Notes: generated by a model not told the origin, from the sequence alone. A stretch of 64,000 bases of DNA from Desulfomonile tiedjei DSM 6799 (GCF_000266945.1 NC_018025.1:186001-250000), one strand, 5' to 3'; counted from the stretch's first letter, positions 17,568 to 27,173 are shown. Numbers and translations: made by a program.

Positions 17568-18336
17568 CAGGATTATCCATTCCCTGACACAACGCCAGAG
17601 CATTCTCGCCAAGGACGTTGACGTTATAGCCTCCTTCCAGGACAGCGAAATAGCGGCCCTGGCATTTGGTTATAGCAAAATCTCTCACGGCACGCCCGAT
17701 TGTAAAATAATCTTCAGTAGTCAGAGTCCCTCCCCAATCCTCGACGTGTCGGTCGAACCCGGCGCTTATTGCCACAAGATCGTATTGGTTTGAAGCCAGA
17801 GCTTCATCGACATGCCTGAGAAACGCCTCCCTGTAGTTGTCCTGAATATTTGCCACAGTAACTTCCCTTCGACCCGAAAAGAAATTATCCGTGCCGTCTC
17901 CGAAATGCAAATCCACGTCCAGGATGAGAGCCGACCCAATGACACGACGTTTCAACAGTGACTCGACCGCAATTGCCACATTGTTGAAGAAGCAGAAGCC
18001 CCAGTGGCTGTCAGGACTTGCATGGTGACCGGGAGGCCTGACGCAGGCAAATGAAGGTTGTTGCTCGCACGCAAGGTTGGCAGCCAAAATGGCACCACCT
18101 GCTGCAGCGACGGCTACACGAAATAGCTGTGGATCTGATTTAACTATGTTTACAAGGGATTGTGTATGAACCAGCAGCAAATCATTATCGGTAGCGGAAG
18201 AGGGCTTCACTACCGGATAATGCTCAGCCAGCACCCGCATAATGCTCTGCACCCTCTGCGGCATCTCACAGGAAACAGTCGGATAGTCGGTCAGGTACAG
18301 GTCATCATATATAACTTTGAGTGACTTCGGCTCCAT
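17557..18336 (-). CDS. histone deacetylase / acetylpolyamine amidohydrolase family
   Basis: A 259-residue zinc amidohydrolase of the HDAC/AcuC/AphA superfamily. Family landmarks are RPPGHHA (charge-relay His pair), FCFFNNVAIA, the zinc ligands in LDVDLHFGDGT and the later Asp in SAGFDRH, and EGGYN near the end. It is shorter than most members (300-370 residues). It removes acetyl groups from an amine substrate, probably a polyamine or protein lysine, but which one cannot be read from sequence. The neighbouring minus-strand glycosyltransferase gene ends 27 bp upstream. Confidence 0.9.
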   Translation of the reverse strand: MEPKSLKVIYDDLYLTDYPTVSCEMPQRVQSIMRVLAEHYPVVKPSSATDNDLLLVHTQSLVNIVKSDPQLFRVAVAAAGGAILAANLACEQQPSFACVRPPGHHASPDSHWGFCFFNNVAIAVESLLKRRVIGSALILDVDLHFGDGTDNFFSGRREVTVANIQDNYREAFLRHVDEALASNQYDLVAISAGFDRHVEDWGGTLTTEDYFTIGRAVRDFAITKCQGRYFAVLEGGYNVNVLGENALALCQGMDNPVTP

Positions 18337-18363
18337 TTCCCGCTCCTTGGAGAATTGGTCGGA

Positions 18364-19602
18364 TCACCTGCAGGATCTCGAGTTCTTTTTCCAGTCTTCA
18401 AGGTCATCCAGAATTGCTTTTCCAATCGCGTACTTATCGAACTTGCAGGACGCTGCCTTCTTTTCGGTTTCCAGCAGTTCCAAGAGTTTTCGGTCCATGT
18501 CGGGTCCAAGCACTTCGTCCTCGTTCATGGCCACAATGTTTTGCTCCGTAATATTACGGATACGCAGTTCCTGTTCACCTCCCCCGTGACTCTCGGGTAT
18601 AACGATGGCTTTCACGCCGGTGAGGAGAATTTCATTCGTCGTATTATAACCGGCCCTTGATATGACCAGCTCGGAATGGCTCATGAGATCCACCAGATCT
18701 GGGATGAACGGCATGAAACGAATTTTGGAGGCAAGAGGATGATCCCGCAATGACTCCACCGCTCCGGAATCCAAGTAAGGGTCCAGGATCATAATAACTT
18801 CATAGTTCAGGTTCACACCCAAAGTCTCAAAGACTTCCAGCAGCCTTACCGAAAGATCCAGGACTCTCTGATTCCTTCCCAAAGAGACAAGGATGATTTT
18901 CTTGTCAGGCAGCCCGTATCGTTTCACGACCTCTTCGCGAGGCGGCAATTCTTCCCATGCTTTATTGGTAATTTTTCCGAGATAACGAATCTTCTTTTCC
19001 AGCTCGGGATCGTTTCCAAGGAATTCTCGATTAATGTCGATTACTTTACGATCCTCCAAAACATACATGAAATCGTATAATTCCCCGATATTTATGGATT
19101 CAGATCGATGTCTGGGGTTTTGATACGGAATTTTCAGGAGAGGGACCCACTTCATGATTCCTCGGCAAATGTGAACCAGGGAAAAATCCACCGGGCCGCC
19201 CCTGCGCATCCATTTTTTCATAAGCAACGGTATCAGCTCACTCATCTGTCCGGTCATATTATGTTCGACCATGAGAACATCGGGCTGAAAGAAATCAAAC
19301 GCCGCAAGGATTATGCGCTGTCTGAAATCGAAAATTGCTTCCAGATCGAACCCGCAAAGATAACGGGAAGACATGGGATTGTCTTTGGCATCGATATCGA
19401 GCTTGATAGAAGGCAGCTTTATAACTTCTATGCCTTCCTTGAAGAAGATGTGCGGAATTGAAGTTCCCGAAATCACTAAAAAATCTATATCGGGTCTCCA
19501 ATACCTCATCCCCGTAATGACGGCCAGTGTTCGGAACGCATGTCCCAATCCGATGGAATTATGCGTATATACAAGCACTCGTTTTACGTTGTTATAGCTC
19601 AT
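18364..19602 (-). CDS. MurG-like GT-B glycosyltransferase
   Basis: A roughly 412-residue protein with a GT-B, family-28-like arrangement. The N-terminal Rossmann half has YTHNSIGLGHAFRT; the C-terminal half has VSLGRNQR, FIPDLVDLMSHSELVISRAGYNTTNE and PESHGGGEQELR, the donor-binding and acceptor-loop motifs of MurG/UgtP-like enzymes. It probably transfers a sugar from a nucleotide donor to a lipid or glycan. Start is uncertain: an upstream TTG (19650) would add 16 residues. The ATG at 19602 places the first strand right at the start. It may be co-transcribed with the HDAC-family gene. Confidence 0.8.
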   Translation of the reverse strand: MSYNNVKRVLVYTHNSIGLGHAFRTLAVITGMRYWRPDIDFLVISGTSIPHIFFKEGIEVIKLPSIKLDIDAKDNPMSSRYLCGFDLEAIFDFRQRIILAAFDFFQPDVLMVEHNMTGQMSELIPLLMKKWMRRGGPVDFSLVHICRGIMKWVPLLKIPYQNPRHRSESINIGELYDFMYVLEDRKVIDINREFLGNDPELEKKIRYLGKITNKAWEELPPREEVVKRYGLPDKKIILVSLGRNQRVLDLSVRLLEVFETLGVNLNYEVIMILDPYLDSGAVESLRDHPLASKIRFMPFIPDLVDLMSHSELVISRAGYNTTNEILLTGVKAIVIPESHGGGEQELRIRNITEQNIVAMNEDEVLGPDMDRKLLELLETEKKAASCKFDKYAIGKAILDDLEDWKKNSRSCR

Positions 19603-19650
19603 CCAATATACCGGCGTTTTTTTTACGACATTCGGAAATAATTCCGCCAA

Positions 19651-19925
19651 GACAGCTATTCTTCATTCAAGCAAATTCCGAAGCTCCTGTACCGTAAATC
19701 CCCGATCGGTTTCGCGTGCTCGAATGGCCAGAATGCATTCATCCTCATTTGTCCATTTTTACCATAACAAGAGCGGATTTCAATCGAATACAAACATTTC
19801 CATGGATCGCTCCGTTCCGGGCGAAGATTTTCCTGGAAATTTCTTCTTTACGGTAAGAAGAACAACAATCTTTATAGCATTTGACATAATTCCTGATCTT
19901 TTGACCACATTGTTCTTTGAAAGGA
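19651..19925. other. intergenic region, no gene seen
   Basis: AT-rich sequence upstream of the glycosyltransferase gene. I see no supportable coding region; the promoter of that gene must lie here but is not clear. Confidence 0.35.
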
Positions 19926-19927
19926 CG

Positions 19928-20150
19928 GTAGGGGGCGGCGTCCCTGCCGGCCCGAACTGATTGATCTGTATTCTAATACCGATTCGCTTTTCTTCTCATC
20001 ATCCGGCAGGCTGGAGGTATCTTTCGCTCCGGACGACGCAAGGCCGTCTAATCACTCCGCTCAGAACACCTCAGCCTTCACCATCTTATACGCATAATTG
20101 CGAAATGTTATAAAAACGTGCCGGCACGGAGGCACGGCACCCACCAATTG
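19928..20150. repeat. GCCGGC hairpin element interrupted by a TAATACC family-1 copy
   Basis: The left arm (GTAGGGGGCGGCGTCCCTG) and right arm (GTGCCGGCACGGAGGCACGG, 20117 on) of a GCCGGC element are separated by a family-1 element (19974-20111). That element begins TAATACCGATTCGC and ends GCGAAATGTTATA. This is the mirror image of the nesting at 12747-13073. Confidence 0.75.
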
Positions 20151-20260
20151 TCGAGCAGTGCTTTTCCCAATCGGACGCTATTTTAATGCACTGGATATAG
20201 TTGTCGATTCGTTTCACGAGAACAAGCTTGAGGGGGCACAAAGCAGGAAGAAAGCGGGAA

Positions 20261-20284
20261 GGCACCGGAAAATCATCCGGTGCC
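20261..20284 (-). terminator. terminator-like hairpin after the aldehyde oxidoreductase gene
   Basis: An 8-bp perfect stem GGCACCGG/CCGGTGCC with a loop of 8 bases lies 20 bp past the stop on the minus strand, followed by a pyrimidine-rich tract. Confidence 0.6.
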
Positions 20285-20303
20285 TCAAGGATATGACGGC
20301 CGA

Positions 20304-22040
20304 TTACCAGTTGAATACGGTATCGAGGTCCTCATTCTTCACGGTAAAGGTTACGCCGTGGGGTGCAAGCACCTCTTTTTGGAAGAAGTCGGGAAGTCTA
20401 TCCTGAGCCGAAGTGAATCCTGCTTTGACGTTGAATTCTCTTTCATTCTTGAGGACCGATTTTCCCAGAGCCGCAACATCGTCTGCGGTGAGTTTCAGTC
20501 CGTAAAACGCGTTGATCATATCAATCAGCGCCTGGAAAGTCTCGGGCTGGTCCAGGACCGCAAATGCCACAAAGAGACACATGCCCGTAGAGTCCACCGC
20601 GGCAGTGGCGATTTGCAGGTTTCTGGACAAATCTATCTGGCCTTCCGGGGAAAGAGGATCCACGAACCCGCCCACTTTGAGAATATTCGTCGCGACAGCA
20701 TATCCCGCAGTGTGGTCCGCTCCCATCGGGCTGGTAGCATAGGTGACTCCTATTCCCATGACAGCTCTTGGATCGTACGCGGGAAGGGCCTGATTCTTCA
20801 CGACCGGCACGCGTTCGACTCCGAAGGCCTTTCCGGTAAGGCCGGCTCCACTCCCTAGAATTCGTCCCAGGTGAGTGCCTTTTCCTACTTCCTTAACCAG
20901 ATTGATCGCTGCCTCCGCGTCACCGAACGGGATCAGTCCTGCTTCCATTGCTACACCAACGGTCGCTCCCATTTCTATGGTGTCGAGGCCGTAATCGTCA
21001 TCCAAGCGATCCAGCAGAGCGATGGAATCCAGATCGTCGATTCCACAGTTGCCGCCATGAGCCCAGACTGTCTCGTATTCGGGTTGTTTTGTGAGATACT
21101 GCCCATTCTTGTCGTTATACGTTCCGGAGCATTGAATGATGCATCCCCGATGGCACCCGTGAGTTGCGGTGCCTTTGCGCTCGATTTCCAGTGCAGCTTG
21201 AGTCTCTCCACTGATCTTTGTGCACGTGTCAAACCGGCCTACTTTAAAATTCCGCGTGGGATATCCCCCGGCTTCATTGAGCACATTTGTTAGAACGTTC
21301 GTGCCATATGCAGGCAGACCTTCTCCCGTTACGGGGTGCTTCTTGAGGCCATCTACCCAGACTTTGGATGCTGTTTTGAACGCTTCGGGATCCTTCGCAG
21401 AACGCATTTTCATGCCCGAGTCATCGAGCACGATTACTTTCACGCCTTTTGACCCCATGACGGCTCCGACTCCTCCACGACCCGCGTGACGAGTAGGACG
21501 GAGCTCCATATCCGTGCAAGCGATGGATGCTGCTCCCAGCTTCATTTCGCCGGCTTGACCGATGGAGATGCAGGTAATCTTGTCACCGAACTCGGCCTTC
21601 ATTTTGTCCACAACATCGTAGTTACCCAACATCTTCAACGAGTTATCAGGCTTAATTGAGATGCCGTCTTTATTGATAATTATCTTGTAAAGGGTGTCGT
21701 CTTTGGGTTTTCCTTCCAGAACAATTGCCGCGTAGCCCAATCGAGCTAAAACCTGCGCAGCTTGGCCGCCGGCATTGGATTCTTTGATCCCTCCGGTAAG
21801 AGGGCTCTTGCATCCAACGGAAAGCCTGCCGGACATTGCTGCAGTGGTTCCACTGAGGAGTCCGGGTGCAAACACAAGTTTGTTGTCTGCCCCAAGTGGA
21901 TGGCAAAGAGGAGGAACTTCCTTGGAAACGATCATTGATGTAAGTGCTCTGCCTCCAAGGCCCGCATACTCACCTGCGGGGACTTCCGTAACCTTGGGAC
22001 CGCCTTCGGCGCCCACATCGATTCTCAAAATCTTATCCAT
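20304..22040 (-). CDS. aor: tungsten aldehyde:ferredoxin oxidoreductase
   Basis: A 578-residue AOR-family enzyme that oxidises aldehydes to acids, or the reverse, with ferredoxin and a tungsto-bispyranopterin cofactor. The N-terminal domain has GGRALTSMIV and SGTTAAMSGRLSVGCKSPLTGG. The [4Fe-4S] cysteines are in HGCHRGCIIQC (about 313-323), with a further Cys near VDSTGMCLF. DDYGLDTIEMG is the second pterin-binding region. The start at 22040 follows AAGAAAGG and matches the usual MDKILRIDV opening; upstream in-frame codons are rejected. It is divergent from the metV-hdr genes, with which it could exchange electrons through ferredoxin. Confidence 0.95.
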   Translation of the reverse strand: MDKILRIDVGAEGGPKVTEVPAGEYAGLGGRALTSMIVSKEVPPLCHPLGADNKLVFAPGLLSGTTAAMSGRLSVGCKSPLTGGIKESNAGGQAAQVLARLGYAAIVLEGKPKDDTLYKIIINKDGISIKPDNSLKMLGNYDVVDKMKAEFGDKITCISIGQAGEMKLGAASIACTDMELRPTRHAGRGGVGAVMGSKGVKVIVLDDSGMKMRSAKDPEAFKTASKVWVDGLKKHPVTGEGLPAYGTNVLTNVLNEAGGYPTRNFKVGRFDTCTKISGETQAALEIERKGTATHGCHRGCIIQCSGTYNDKNGQYLTKQPEYETVWAHGGNCGIDDLDSIALLDRLDDDYGLDTIEMGATVGVAMEAGLIPFGDAEAAINLVKEVGKGTHLGRILGSGAGLTGKAFGVERVPVVKNQALPAYDPRAVMGIGVTYATSPMGADHTAGYAVATNILKVGGFVDPLSPEGQIDLSRNLQIATAAVDSTGMCLFVAFAVLDQPETFQALIDMINAFYGLKLTADDVAALGKSVLKNEREFNVKAGFTSAQDRLPDFFQKEVLAPHGVTFTVKNEDLDTVFNW

Positions 22041-22338
22041 TTTATTGCCTTTCTTTTGCTGGCCGGTTCCAGAGCTAATATTCCATCTAAAACGAATTAC
22101 GATACATAGTTTCATAGTACTTGGGCTGGTCCGTACAGTCAAGCGCGAAAAATTCAAAAAGCTAATAAAATACGATAGTTATGTCGTTTTTGACATAAGA
22201 AAGGCATGAGGAACATAAATTTTTCCTTTAATTCAGCTATTAAAAGCTAATGTGATAAAGTCCTCATGCAGGCACGTTTATTGACAGAGCATGGTTATAT
22301 CCGTTATCCTTTTACCACCCCTGATTCGGAGACAGCAC

Positions 22339-23016
22339 GTGATAGTAGCCCAGCCCAAACCATTTTCAGAGATTGAATCTTTCGTACATCAATATTCCCG
22401 CATCCTGGTCGCCGGTTGCGGCACCTGCGTGGCAGTGTGTTTGGCGGGTGGAGAAAAAGAAGCTGCCATCCTTTCCGCACAACTCAGACTCTCGGCGCTG
22501 AAAAAGGGCAGGAACGTCGAAGTTGCAGCCGCTACCGTAGAACGTCAATGCGATCGCGAGTTTCTGTCTCTTTTGCACGATAGGGTTGCAAAGGTGGATG
22601 CCGTCATTTCTCTCGCTTGCGGAGCAGGCATACAATTCTTGGCGGAAATGTACCCCGAAACTCCTGTTTTTCCGGGAGTCGATACCAGCTTCATCGGCGT
22701 GGCCGAGGGAGCGGGAGCCTGGGCAGAACGGTGTAAATCCTGTAACCAGTGCTTCCTGGGCATCACCGGGGGCATCTGTCCGGTCACAATGTGTGCCAAA
22801 AGCCTTCTGAACGGGCCCTGCGGAGGACCTACAAACGGCAAGTGCGAGACAGATTCGCAACGAGATTGCGCGTGGGTACAGATCATTCAACGATTGCAGT
22901 TGCAGGGCCGTCTCGATATGCTTGAATCTGTTGTGCCTCCGAGGGATTTTGGCAGAAGCTCTCATCCGGGCAAAATAGTGCGTCCGGATTACCAGAAAAG
23001 ATTCTCTACAGAGTAA
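22339..23016 (+). CDS. metV: MetV-like zinc-finger protein (methylenetetrahydrofolate reductase C-terminal type)
   Basis: About 225 residues. The front (VAGCGTCVAVCLAGG) and the Cys-rich tail (CKSCNQCFLGITGGICPVTMC, then NGPCGG) match the MetV-type protein that couples methylene-THF reductase to heterodisulfide-reductase modules in acetogens. It heads a run of hdrA, hdrA/mvhD, hdrC, hdrB and gcvH genes. No metF lies in the window, so its partner must be elsewhere or different. A GTG at 22339 with GGAG upstream is chosen; the ATG at 22291 would add 16 residues and has no ribosome site. Confidence 0.82.
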   Translation: MIVAQPKPFSEIESFVHQYSRILVAGCGTCVAVCLAGGEKEAAILSAQLRLSALKKGRNVEVAAATVERQCDREFLSLLHDRVAKVDAVISLACGAGIQFLAEMYPETPVFPGVDTSFIGVAEGAGAWAERCKSCNQCFLGITGGICPVTMCAKSLLNGPCGGPTNGKCETDSQRDCAWVQIIQRLQLQGRLDMLESVVPPRDFGRSSHPGKIVRPDYQKRFSTE

Positions 23017-23045
23017 ATCCCGAGAGGACCGAATCCACCAGCACG

Positions 23046-23077
23046 TTCGTAAACCTCTTTTTCGTCATGTTTACGAA
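23046..23077. other. inverted repeat between metV and hdrA
   Basis: A 9-bp perfect inverted repeat (TTCGTAAAC/GTTTACGAA) with a 14-base loop lies in the 114-bp gap. It has no T tract, so an mRNA-processing or regulatory hairpin is as likely as a terminator. Confidence 0.5.
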
Positions 23078-23130
23078 TTCGGCTGTTCAGGCGGGAAGCT
23101 CACTTTCTATTTTGAGATCTCGGTGTTCAG

Positions 23131-24174
23131 ATGACTGAAGATGCGATGACCTTCACAAACAAAGATGTAGTGATTATCGGCGGGGGCGTCGGAGGGATTT
23201 CAAGCGCTGTGGAGCTGGATAAACTGGGAATCGAATGCCTCATCCTGGAAAAAACAGATACTTTAGGTGGGCATGCAGCATCACTCTGCTGTAAGGCGAC
23301 CGAAACTTGTCAGCGTTGTGGGGCATGCCTGGTTGAAGACCTGATCCACCGGGCGGGAAACGCGGCGCATATTTCCACTATGCTGAACACAGTTGTTTCC
23401 AATGCACAAAAAACCGCAAATGGATGGAGGCTGGACCTCGTAGCGAACGGGTCCGAAAAAGCTGTCCCTGTTGATGCATCCGCGGTAGTTCTTGCCACCG
23501 GGTTTTCACCGTTCGATCCCGCCCTGAAACCGCAATTCGGGTATGGCAGAGTTCCGGGAGTGTCCACGGCATTGGAACTTGAATACCGTATACGAGCGGA
23601 CGATTGGGATACAGACGTTAAAAAGCTTGCCTTTATTCAATGTGTAGGCAGCCGGGATCATCGCGTCGGCAACAATTATTGTTCCCGCGTGTGCTGTGCG
23701 TATGCTCTGAGGCTCGGGCGATTATTGAAGAACAGATTTCCTGAACTTGACATTGCTCTCTTCTACATGGACGTGCAATCCTTCGATCGAAATTTCGACA
23801 CTCGGTTGAAAGCGGCTCAGGAAGACATGCGAATGGTAAGAGCCATTCCCTCTCAAATAAGAGAAAGCCGGAACGGAAAACCTGAAATCATCTATCACGG
23901 TCCTTCGGACGAAAGAGTTGTAGAGGAATTCGATTCGGTCGCGCTGAGTGTCGGCATGACTCCCGGCCAGTCGCCCCGAGCGATGGGTGAACTGTTCGGA
24001 ATAACAGCCGGCCGTGATGGTTTTGCAGCGCATGAATCGAGCAATCAGGGACTCTTTCTTGCAGGAACCGTCGGCGGCCCGTTATCCATTCCGGAGAGTA
24101 TTTCGAGCGGAGTGTTTGCTGCATCCCAGGTTGCTTCGTATGTTCGGAAAACACGATCCGGAGAAATGGCGTGA
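23131..24174 (+). CDS. hdrA: HdrA-like flavoprotein (QmoA/HdrA N-terminal type)
   Basis: A 347-residue FAD protein. The nucleotide-binding start is VVIIGGGVGGISSAVELDK (about 11-29), followed by LGGHAASLCC and a Cys set CQRCGAC (about 60-66). The middle has LATGFSPFDP and IQCVGSRD; the C-terminal FAD motif is GLFLAGTVGGP. In Hdr and Qmo complexes this subunit holds the FAD that can bifurcate or confurcate electrons. It is shorter than full HdrA, lacking the C-terminal ferredoxin part, which is carried by the next gene; the pair resembles QmoA/QmoB. The downstream GTG overlaps its stop by 4 bases. Confidence 0.9.
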   Translation: MTEDAMTFTNKDVVIIGGGVGGISSAVELDKLGIECLILEKTDTLGGHAASLCCKATETCQRCGACLVEDLIHRAGNAAHISTMLNTVVSNAQKTANGWRLDLVANGSEKAVPVDASAVVLATGFSPFDPALKPQFGYGRVPGVSTALELEYRIRADDWDTDVKKLAFIQCVGSRDHRVGNNYCSRVCCAYALRLGRLLKNRFPELDIALFYMDVQSFDRNFDTRLKAAQEDMRMVRAIPSQIRESRNGKPEIIYHGPSDERVVEEFDSVALSVGMTPGQSPRAMGELFGITAGRDGFAAHESSNQGLFLAGTVGGPLSIPESISSGVFAASQVASYVRKTRSGEMA

Positions 24175-25733
24175 ACGAGCGAGGAACAAATTCTGTCTTT
24201 CTTACGGCGAATCCTCCGGGACCCCGGGAATTCAATCGCGTACTGGTGCTCGGCGGAGGACAGGAAGGTTCTCGGCTTGCACACAGGCTCGGAGAAGATC
24301 AGTTCAACGTAGTACTCATAGGTGGTGTGGACGAAAAACCTTTGCCGAACGTCTCCATTCTACGGGATGCAATTCTGGAGCGAGTGACCGGGTTTGCAGG
24401 AGATTTTCACGTTACCCTCAGGACACCATCCGGACGTCTCACGGAACGTGTTGGCGCCATAATCGCCGCTCAGCCTTCTCAGATAAAACCCAAATTCGAT
24501 CTGTACGGGATTCGACCTGACGAACGCACTCTCTCGCTGTCCCAGGTTGAGGCCGCGCTGGCAAACAGCAGCCTTTCCGTTACACCTGAGGGGAACTGGT
24601 TCCATGCAGCGTTTCTTGTAGGGTTGAAAAACGAATCGGAACTACCTGTATTCGAGCGGGTTTTTGCCGCCATAGAAAAGCTGCAACAAAACGGGCAGGT
24701 CCAGTGTTACGTGTTTACAAGAAATCTGAAAGTGGCGGCACAGGGACTTGAACGGCGTTATCGTGAAACCAGAGAACGCGGAACGATCTTCTTCAAATTC
24801 GACGATGCCGGACCTTGCTTCGAATGCTCTCAAGACAGCACCCGCATCCTCTTCAAAGAGCCGCTTCTTGGTTCGGACATGGAGTTAACCCCGGATCTGC
24901 TTGTGGTGGATGAACTCTATTTGCCACCGGCAGACATGGAAGCTCTCTGGGCCGCAGTACCATCTTCTCCTTTGTTCAGACCCTACTTGCAGCCGGATTC
25001 GCCTCGGTTTTCGGCCGTAGAGACTCCGAAAACGGGAATTTTTGCCATCGGTGCAGCTCGTGGCGTGCACGATCCTCTGTTTGTTGAAGCGGACATTGAA
25101 TCGGCGGTATTTGGCGTCAAAAAGCTGGCGAAAATCGATCCGACCGAGACGATTCCCGAAGTGGCATTCGTCGATCCGGATAAATGCGCTATCTGCTTAA
25201 CGTGCGTAAGATTGTGTCCCCACGGAGCAATCGGATTCAGCGATCGCGCGTTTGTCGATACGATCTCCTGTGTGGGATGCGGCATCTGTGCTGCTGCATG
25301 CCCGATGTCTGCCATTACCCTTGGATCGTCGGCAGCCGAACAAACCAATACCCGGAATAACGGCAAAATAGTTGTATTTCTATGCTCCCATTCCGGGGCA
25401 GAGGCTTGGGAAGCTTCAGAAAACAGCCTGGGAAACTCGGTCCTACCGGTTCCGGTTCCCTGTGCCGGTACAGTGGATGAGAGCCGGATACTCATGGCAT
25501 TTGAACAAGGAGCCCGAGGCATCATCGTGGCCGGCTGCTTCAAAGGCAATTGCGCGTCCGTGTACGGCAGCTCGCTCGCAGAACAAAAGGTCGCTCAGGT
25601 GAAATCGATTATCTCAAACGCAGGATTTAACCCCGAGATCGTCGCTTTCCTGCCCCTTGCGGCAAATACACCGAAAACCCTGCAGACGGCTGTCAAAGAC
25701 ATGGAAGTAATATTGGGGGGACCTTCTTTGTAA
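24171..25733 (+). CDS. HdrA-like ferredoxin domain fused to MvhD
   Basis: A 520-residue fusion, GTG start overlapping the previous stop. The N-terminal part is a decayed Rossmann domain (VLVLGGGQEGSRLA, about 24-37). Two [4Fe-4S] motifs follow: CAICLTCVRLCP (about 341-352) and CVGCGICAAACP (about 370-381). The C-terminal MvhD domain has Cys at FLCSHSG, VPCAGTV and AGCFKGNCAS, with one usual MvhD Cys missing. MvhD normally passes electrons from a hydrogenase or dehydrogenase to HdrA. The last residues GGPSL and the stop are encoded by a dispersed hairpin repeat. Confidence 0.88.
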   Translation: MNERGTNSVFLTANPPGPREFNRVLVLGGGQEGSRLAHRLGEDQFNVVLIGGVDEKPLPNVSILRDAILERVTGFAGDFHVTLRTPSGRLTERVGAIIAAQPSQIKPKFDLYGIRPDERTLSLSQVEAALANSSLSVTPEGNWFHAAFLVGLKNESELPVFERVFAAIEKLQQNGQVQCYVFTRNLKVAAQGLERRYRETRERGTIFFKFDDAGPCFECSQDSTRILFKEPLLGSDMELTPDLLVVDELYLPPADMEALWAAVPSSPLFRPYLQPDSPRFSAVETPKTGIFAIGAARGVHDPLFVEADIESAVFGVKKLAKIDPTETIPEVAFVDPDKCAICLTCVRLCPHGAIGFSDRAFVDTISCVGCGICAAACPMSAITLGSSAAEQTNTRNNGKIVVFLCSHSGAEAWEASENSLGNSVLPVPVPCAGTVDESRILMAFEQGARGIIVAGCFKGNCASVYGSSLAEQKVAQVKSIISNAGFNPEIVAFLPLAANTPKTLQTAVKDMEVILGGPSL

Positions 25734-25746
25734 AGAATGTCCCTCC
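25715..25746. repeat. GGGGGGAC hairpin repeat overlapping a stop codon
   Basis: GGGGGGAC and GTCCCTCC arms flank TTCTTTGTAAAGAA. The TAA of the mvhD-fusion gene is in the loop. The same hairpin occurs at 4672-4703 in the ftsK-adjacent element. Confidence 0.75.
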
Positions 25747-25779
25747 GATTTTCCTTCTTGAATGCGAACGGAGGACGGC

Positions 25780-26244
25780 ATGAGTCCTACAAACTTGAAT
25801 GATTTGGACCCGACTTTCAAGGATCGTGTTGCTGCGCAGCCTGGCGGCGAGGGGATTCGATCCTGTTTCGGGTGTAAGGCGTGCACTGCAGCGTGTCCTG
25901 TCGAAGTTGCTGATAAGCGTTACGATCCTCGCAAGATCATTCGCATGGTACTCTTGGGCATGGTCAAGGAGGTCCTCACGAGCGATACTATCTGGCTTTG
26001 CTCATCATGTTACGGATGTCACGAAGTCTGTCCGCAGAACGTGCGATTCACGGAAGTCATGTTCGCGTTAAAAAACCTGGCGGTATTGGAAGCATGTATT
26101 CCTCCGGGCTTGACTGCGCAACGTGCCCTGCTCAGGGATCACGGCAGATTGTACGAAATCACCGATTTTGAAAACGAGAAGCGGGAAAAGCTTGGATTGC
26201 CTCGGATTGTGGAGCATCCCGAGCACTATGCGGAACTGCTATGA
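25780..26244 (+). CDS. hdrC: HdrC-like iron-sulfur protein
   Basis: A 154-residue protein with two CxxCxxCxxxCP motifs: CFGCKACTAACP (about 29-40) and CSSCYGCHEVCP (about 72-83). These bind the two [4Fe-4S] clusters that relay electrons between HdrA and HdrB. No membrane segments, so it is the soluble type rather than QmoC or HdrE-linked. The ATG at 25780 is preferred because CGGAGG lies just ahead; an ATG 18 bp upstream lacks one. It stands directly before hdrB. Confidence 0.92.
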   Translation: MSPTNLNDLDPTFKDRVAAQPGGEGIRSCFGCKACTAACPVEVADKRYDPRKIIRMVLLGMVKEVLTSDTIWLCSSCYGCHEVCPQNVRFTEVMFALKNLAVLEACIPPGLTAQRALLRDHGRLYEITDFENEKREKLGLPRIVEHPEHYAELL

Positions 26245-26297
26245 GCCGCTCCGTACCGGATAAACTCGTCACGAATTTGCTTATAGAGAAATAGCCA

Positions 26298-27173
26298 ATG
26301 GAAGCGCTCTTATATCTCGGCTGCACAGTCCCGGTCCGTAATCTCAATTACGAACTTTCCGCCCGACTCACCGCGGAAAAGCTGGGGATTACCTTTCGCG
26401 ACCATGAAGCATTCGGCTGCTGCGGATTTCCTCTGAAATCCATCAATGTTTTCGATACGCTGGTCACTTCGGCTCGCAACCTGGCGCTTGCAGCACAGGA
26501 AGGTTTGGAAATCTGCGCATTGTGCAACGCCTGTGCGGGGACTCTGACAGAAACCGCTCATACCCTGGATTCGGATCCCGAACTCAAAGCAAAGGTCAAC
26601 GAAAAGCTTGAAGTAATAGGACTACGGTATGAAAAGCCTGTGCGCGTCCGCAACTTCATGAGGCTGCTCTGGGAAGAGGTCGGCGTAGAAGGAATCAAGA
26701 ACGCTGTTGTCAGGCCACTGAATGATGTGTTGTTGGCTCCGCATTATGGATGCCATTATCTGAAACCGTCTGAACTGACGGAAGGTTTCGATTCCCCCCA
26801 TATGCCCAGGAGTATGAGCGGGCTCATTGAAGCAACCGGCGCTCGTGCATTGGACTACCCCTCTCTTAAAGAATGTTGCGGTGGGGGCATTCTCGGCATG
26901 TCCGAAGAGATTGCCAATGCTCTTGCAGCAGTTAAGCTTCAGGACGTGAATGCTGCCGGGGCGCATGCTTTAGTGCTCGTATGTCCCTTCTGCAATGTAA
27001 TGTACGAAGGCCAGCAGAAAAAGATAGCAAAAAACTTTGGTTTTGATCTAAAAGTGCCTGTGGTCTATTATCCGCAAATTCTTGGTCTGGCTCTGGGGAT
27101 GACTTCGGAGCAATTGGGATTCAAGCTCAACCGCGTGAAACCCTCAGGTCTCTTGAAGATTGTTGAAGGATAA
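26298..27173 (+). CDS. hdrB: HdrB-like subunit with two CCG domains
   Basis: A 291-residue HdrB. The first CCG domain has Cys9, GCCGFP (about 40-45) and CALCNAC (about 75-81). The second has HYGCHYLKP (about 153-161), ECCGGG and CPFCNVMYE. In methanogens these bind the noncubane clusters that reduce the heterodisulfide; in bacteria the substrate differs or is unknown. Both cysteine sets look complete. It is followed 32 bp later by the lipoyl-protein gene. Confidence 0.92.
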   Translation: MEALLYLGCTVPVRNLNYELSARLTAEKLGITFRDHEAFGCCGFPLKSINVFDTLVTSARNLALAAQEGLEICALCNACAGTLTETAHTLDSDPELKAKVNEKLEVIGLRYEKPVRVRNFMRLLWEEVGVEGIKNAVVRPLNDVLLAPHYGCHYLKPSELTEGFDSPHMPRSMSGLIEATGARALDYPSLKECCGGGILGMSEEIANALAAVKLQDVNAAGAHALVLVCPFCNVMYEGQQKKIAKNFGFDLKVPVVYYPQILGLALGMTSEQLGFKLNRVKPSGLLKIVEG

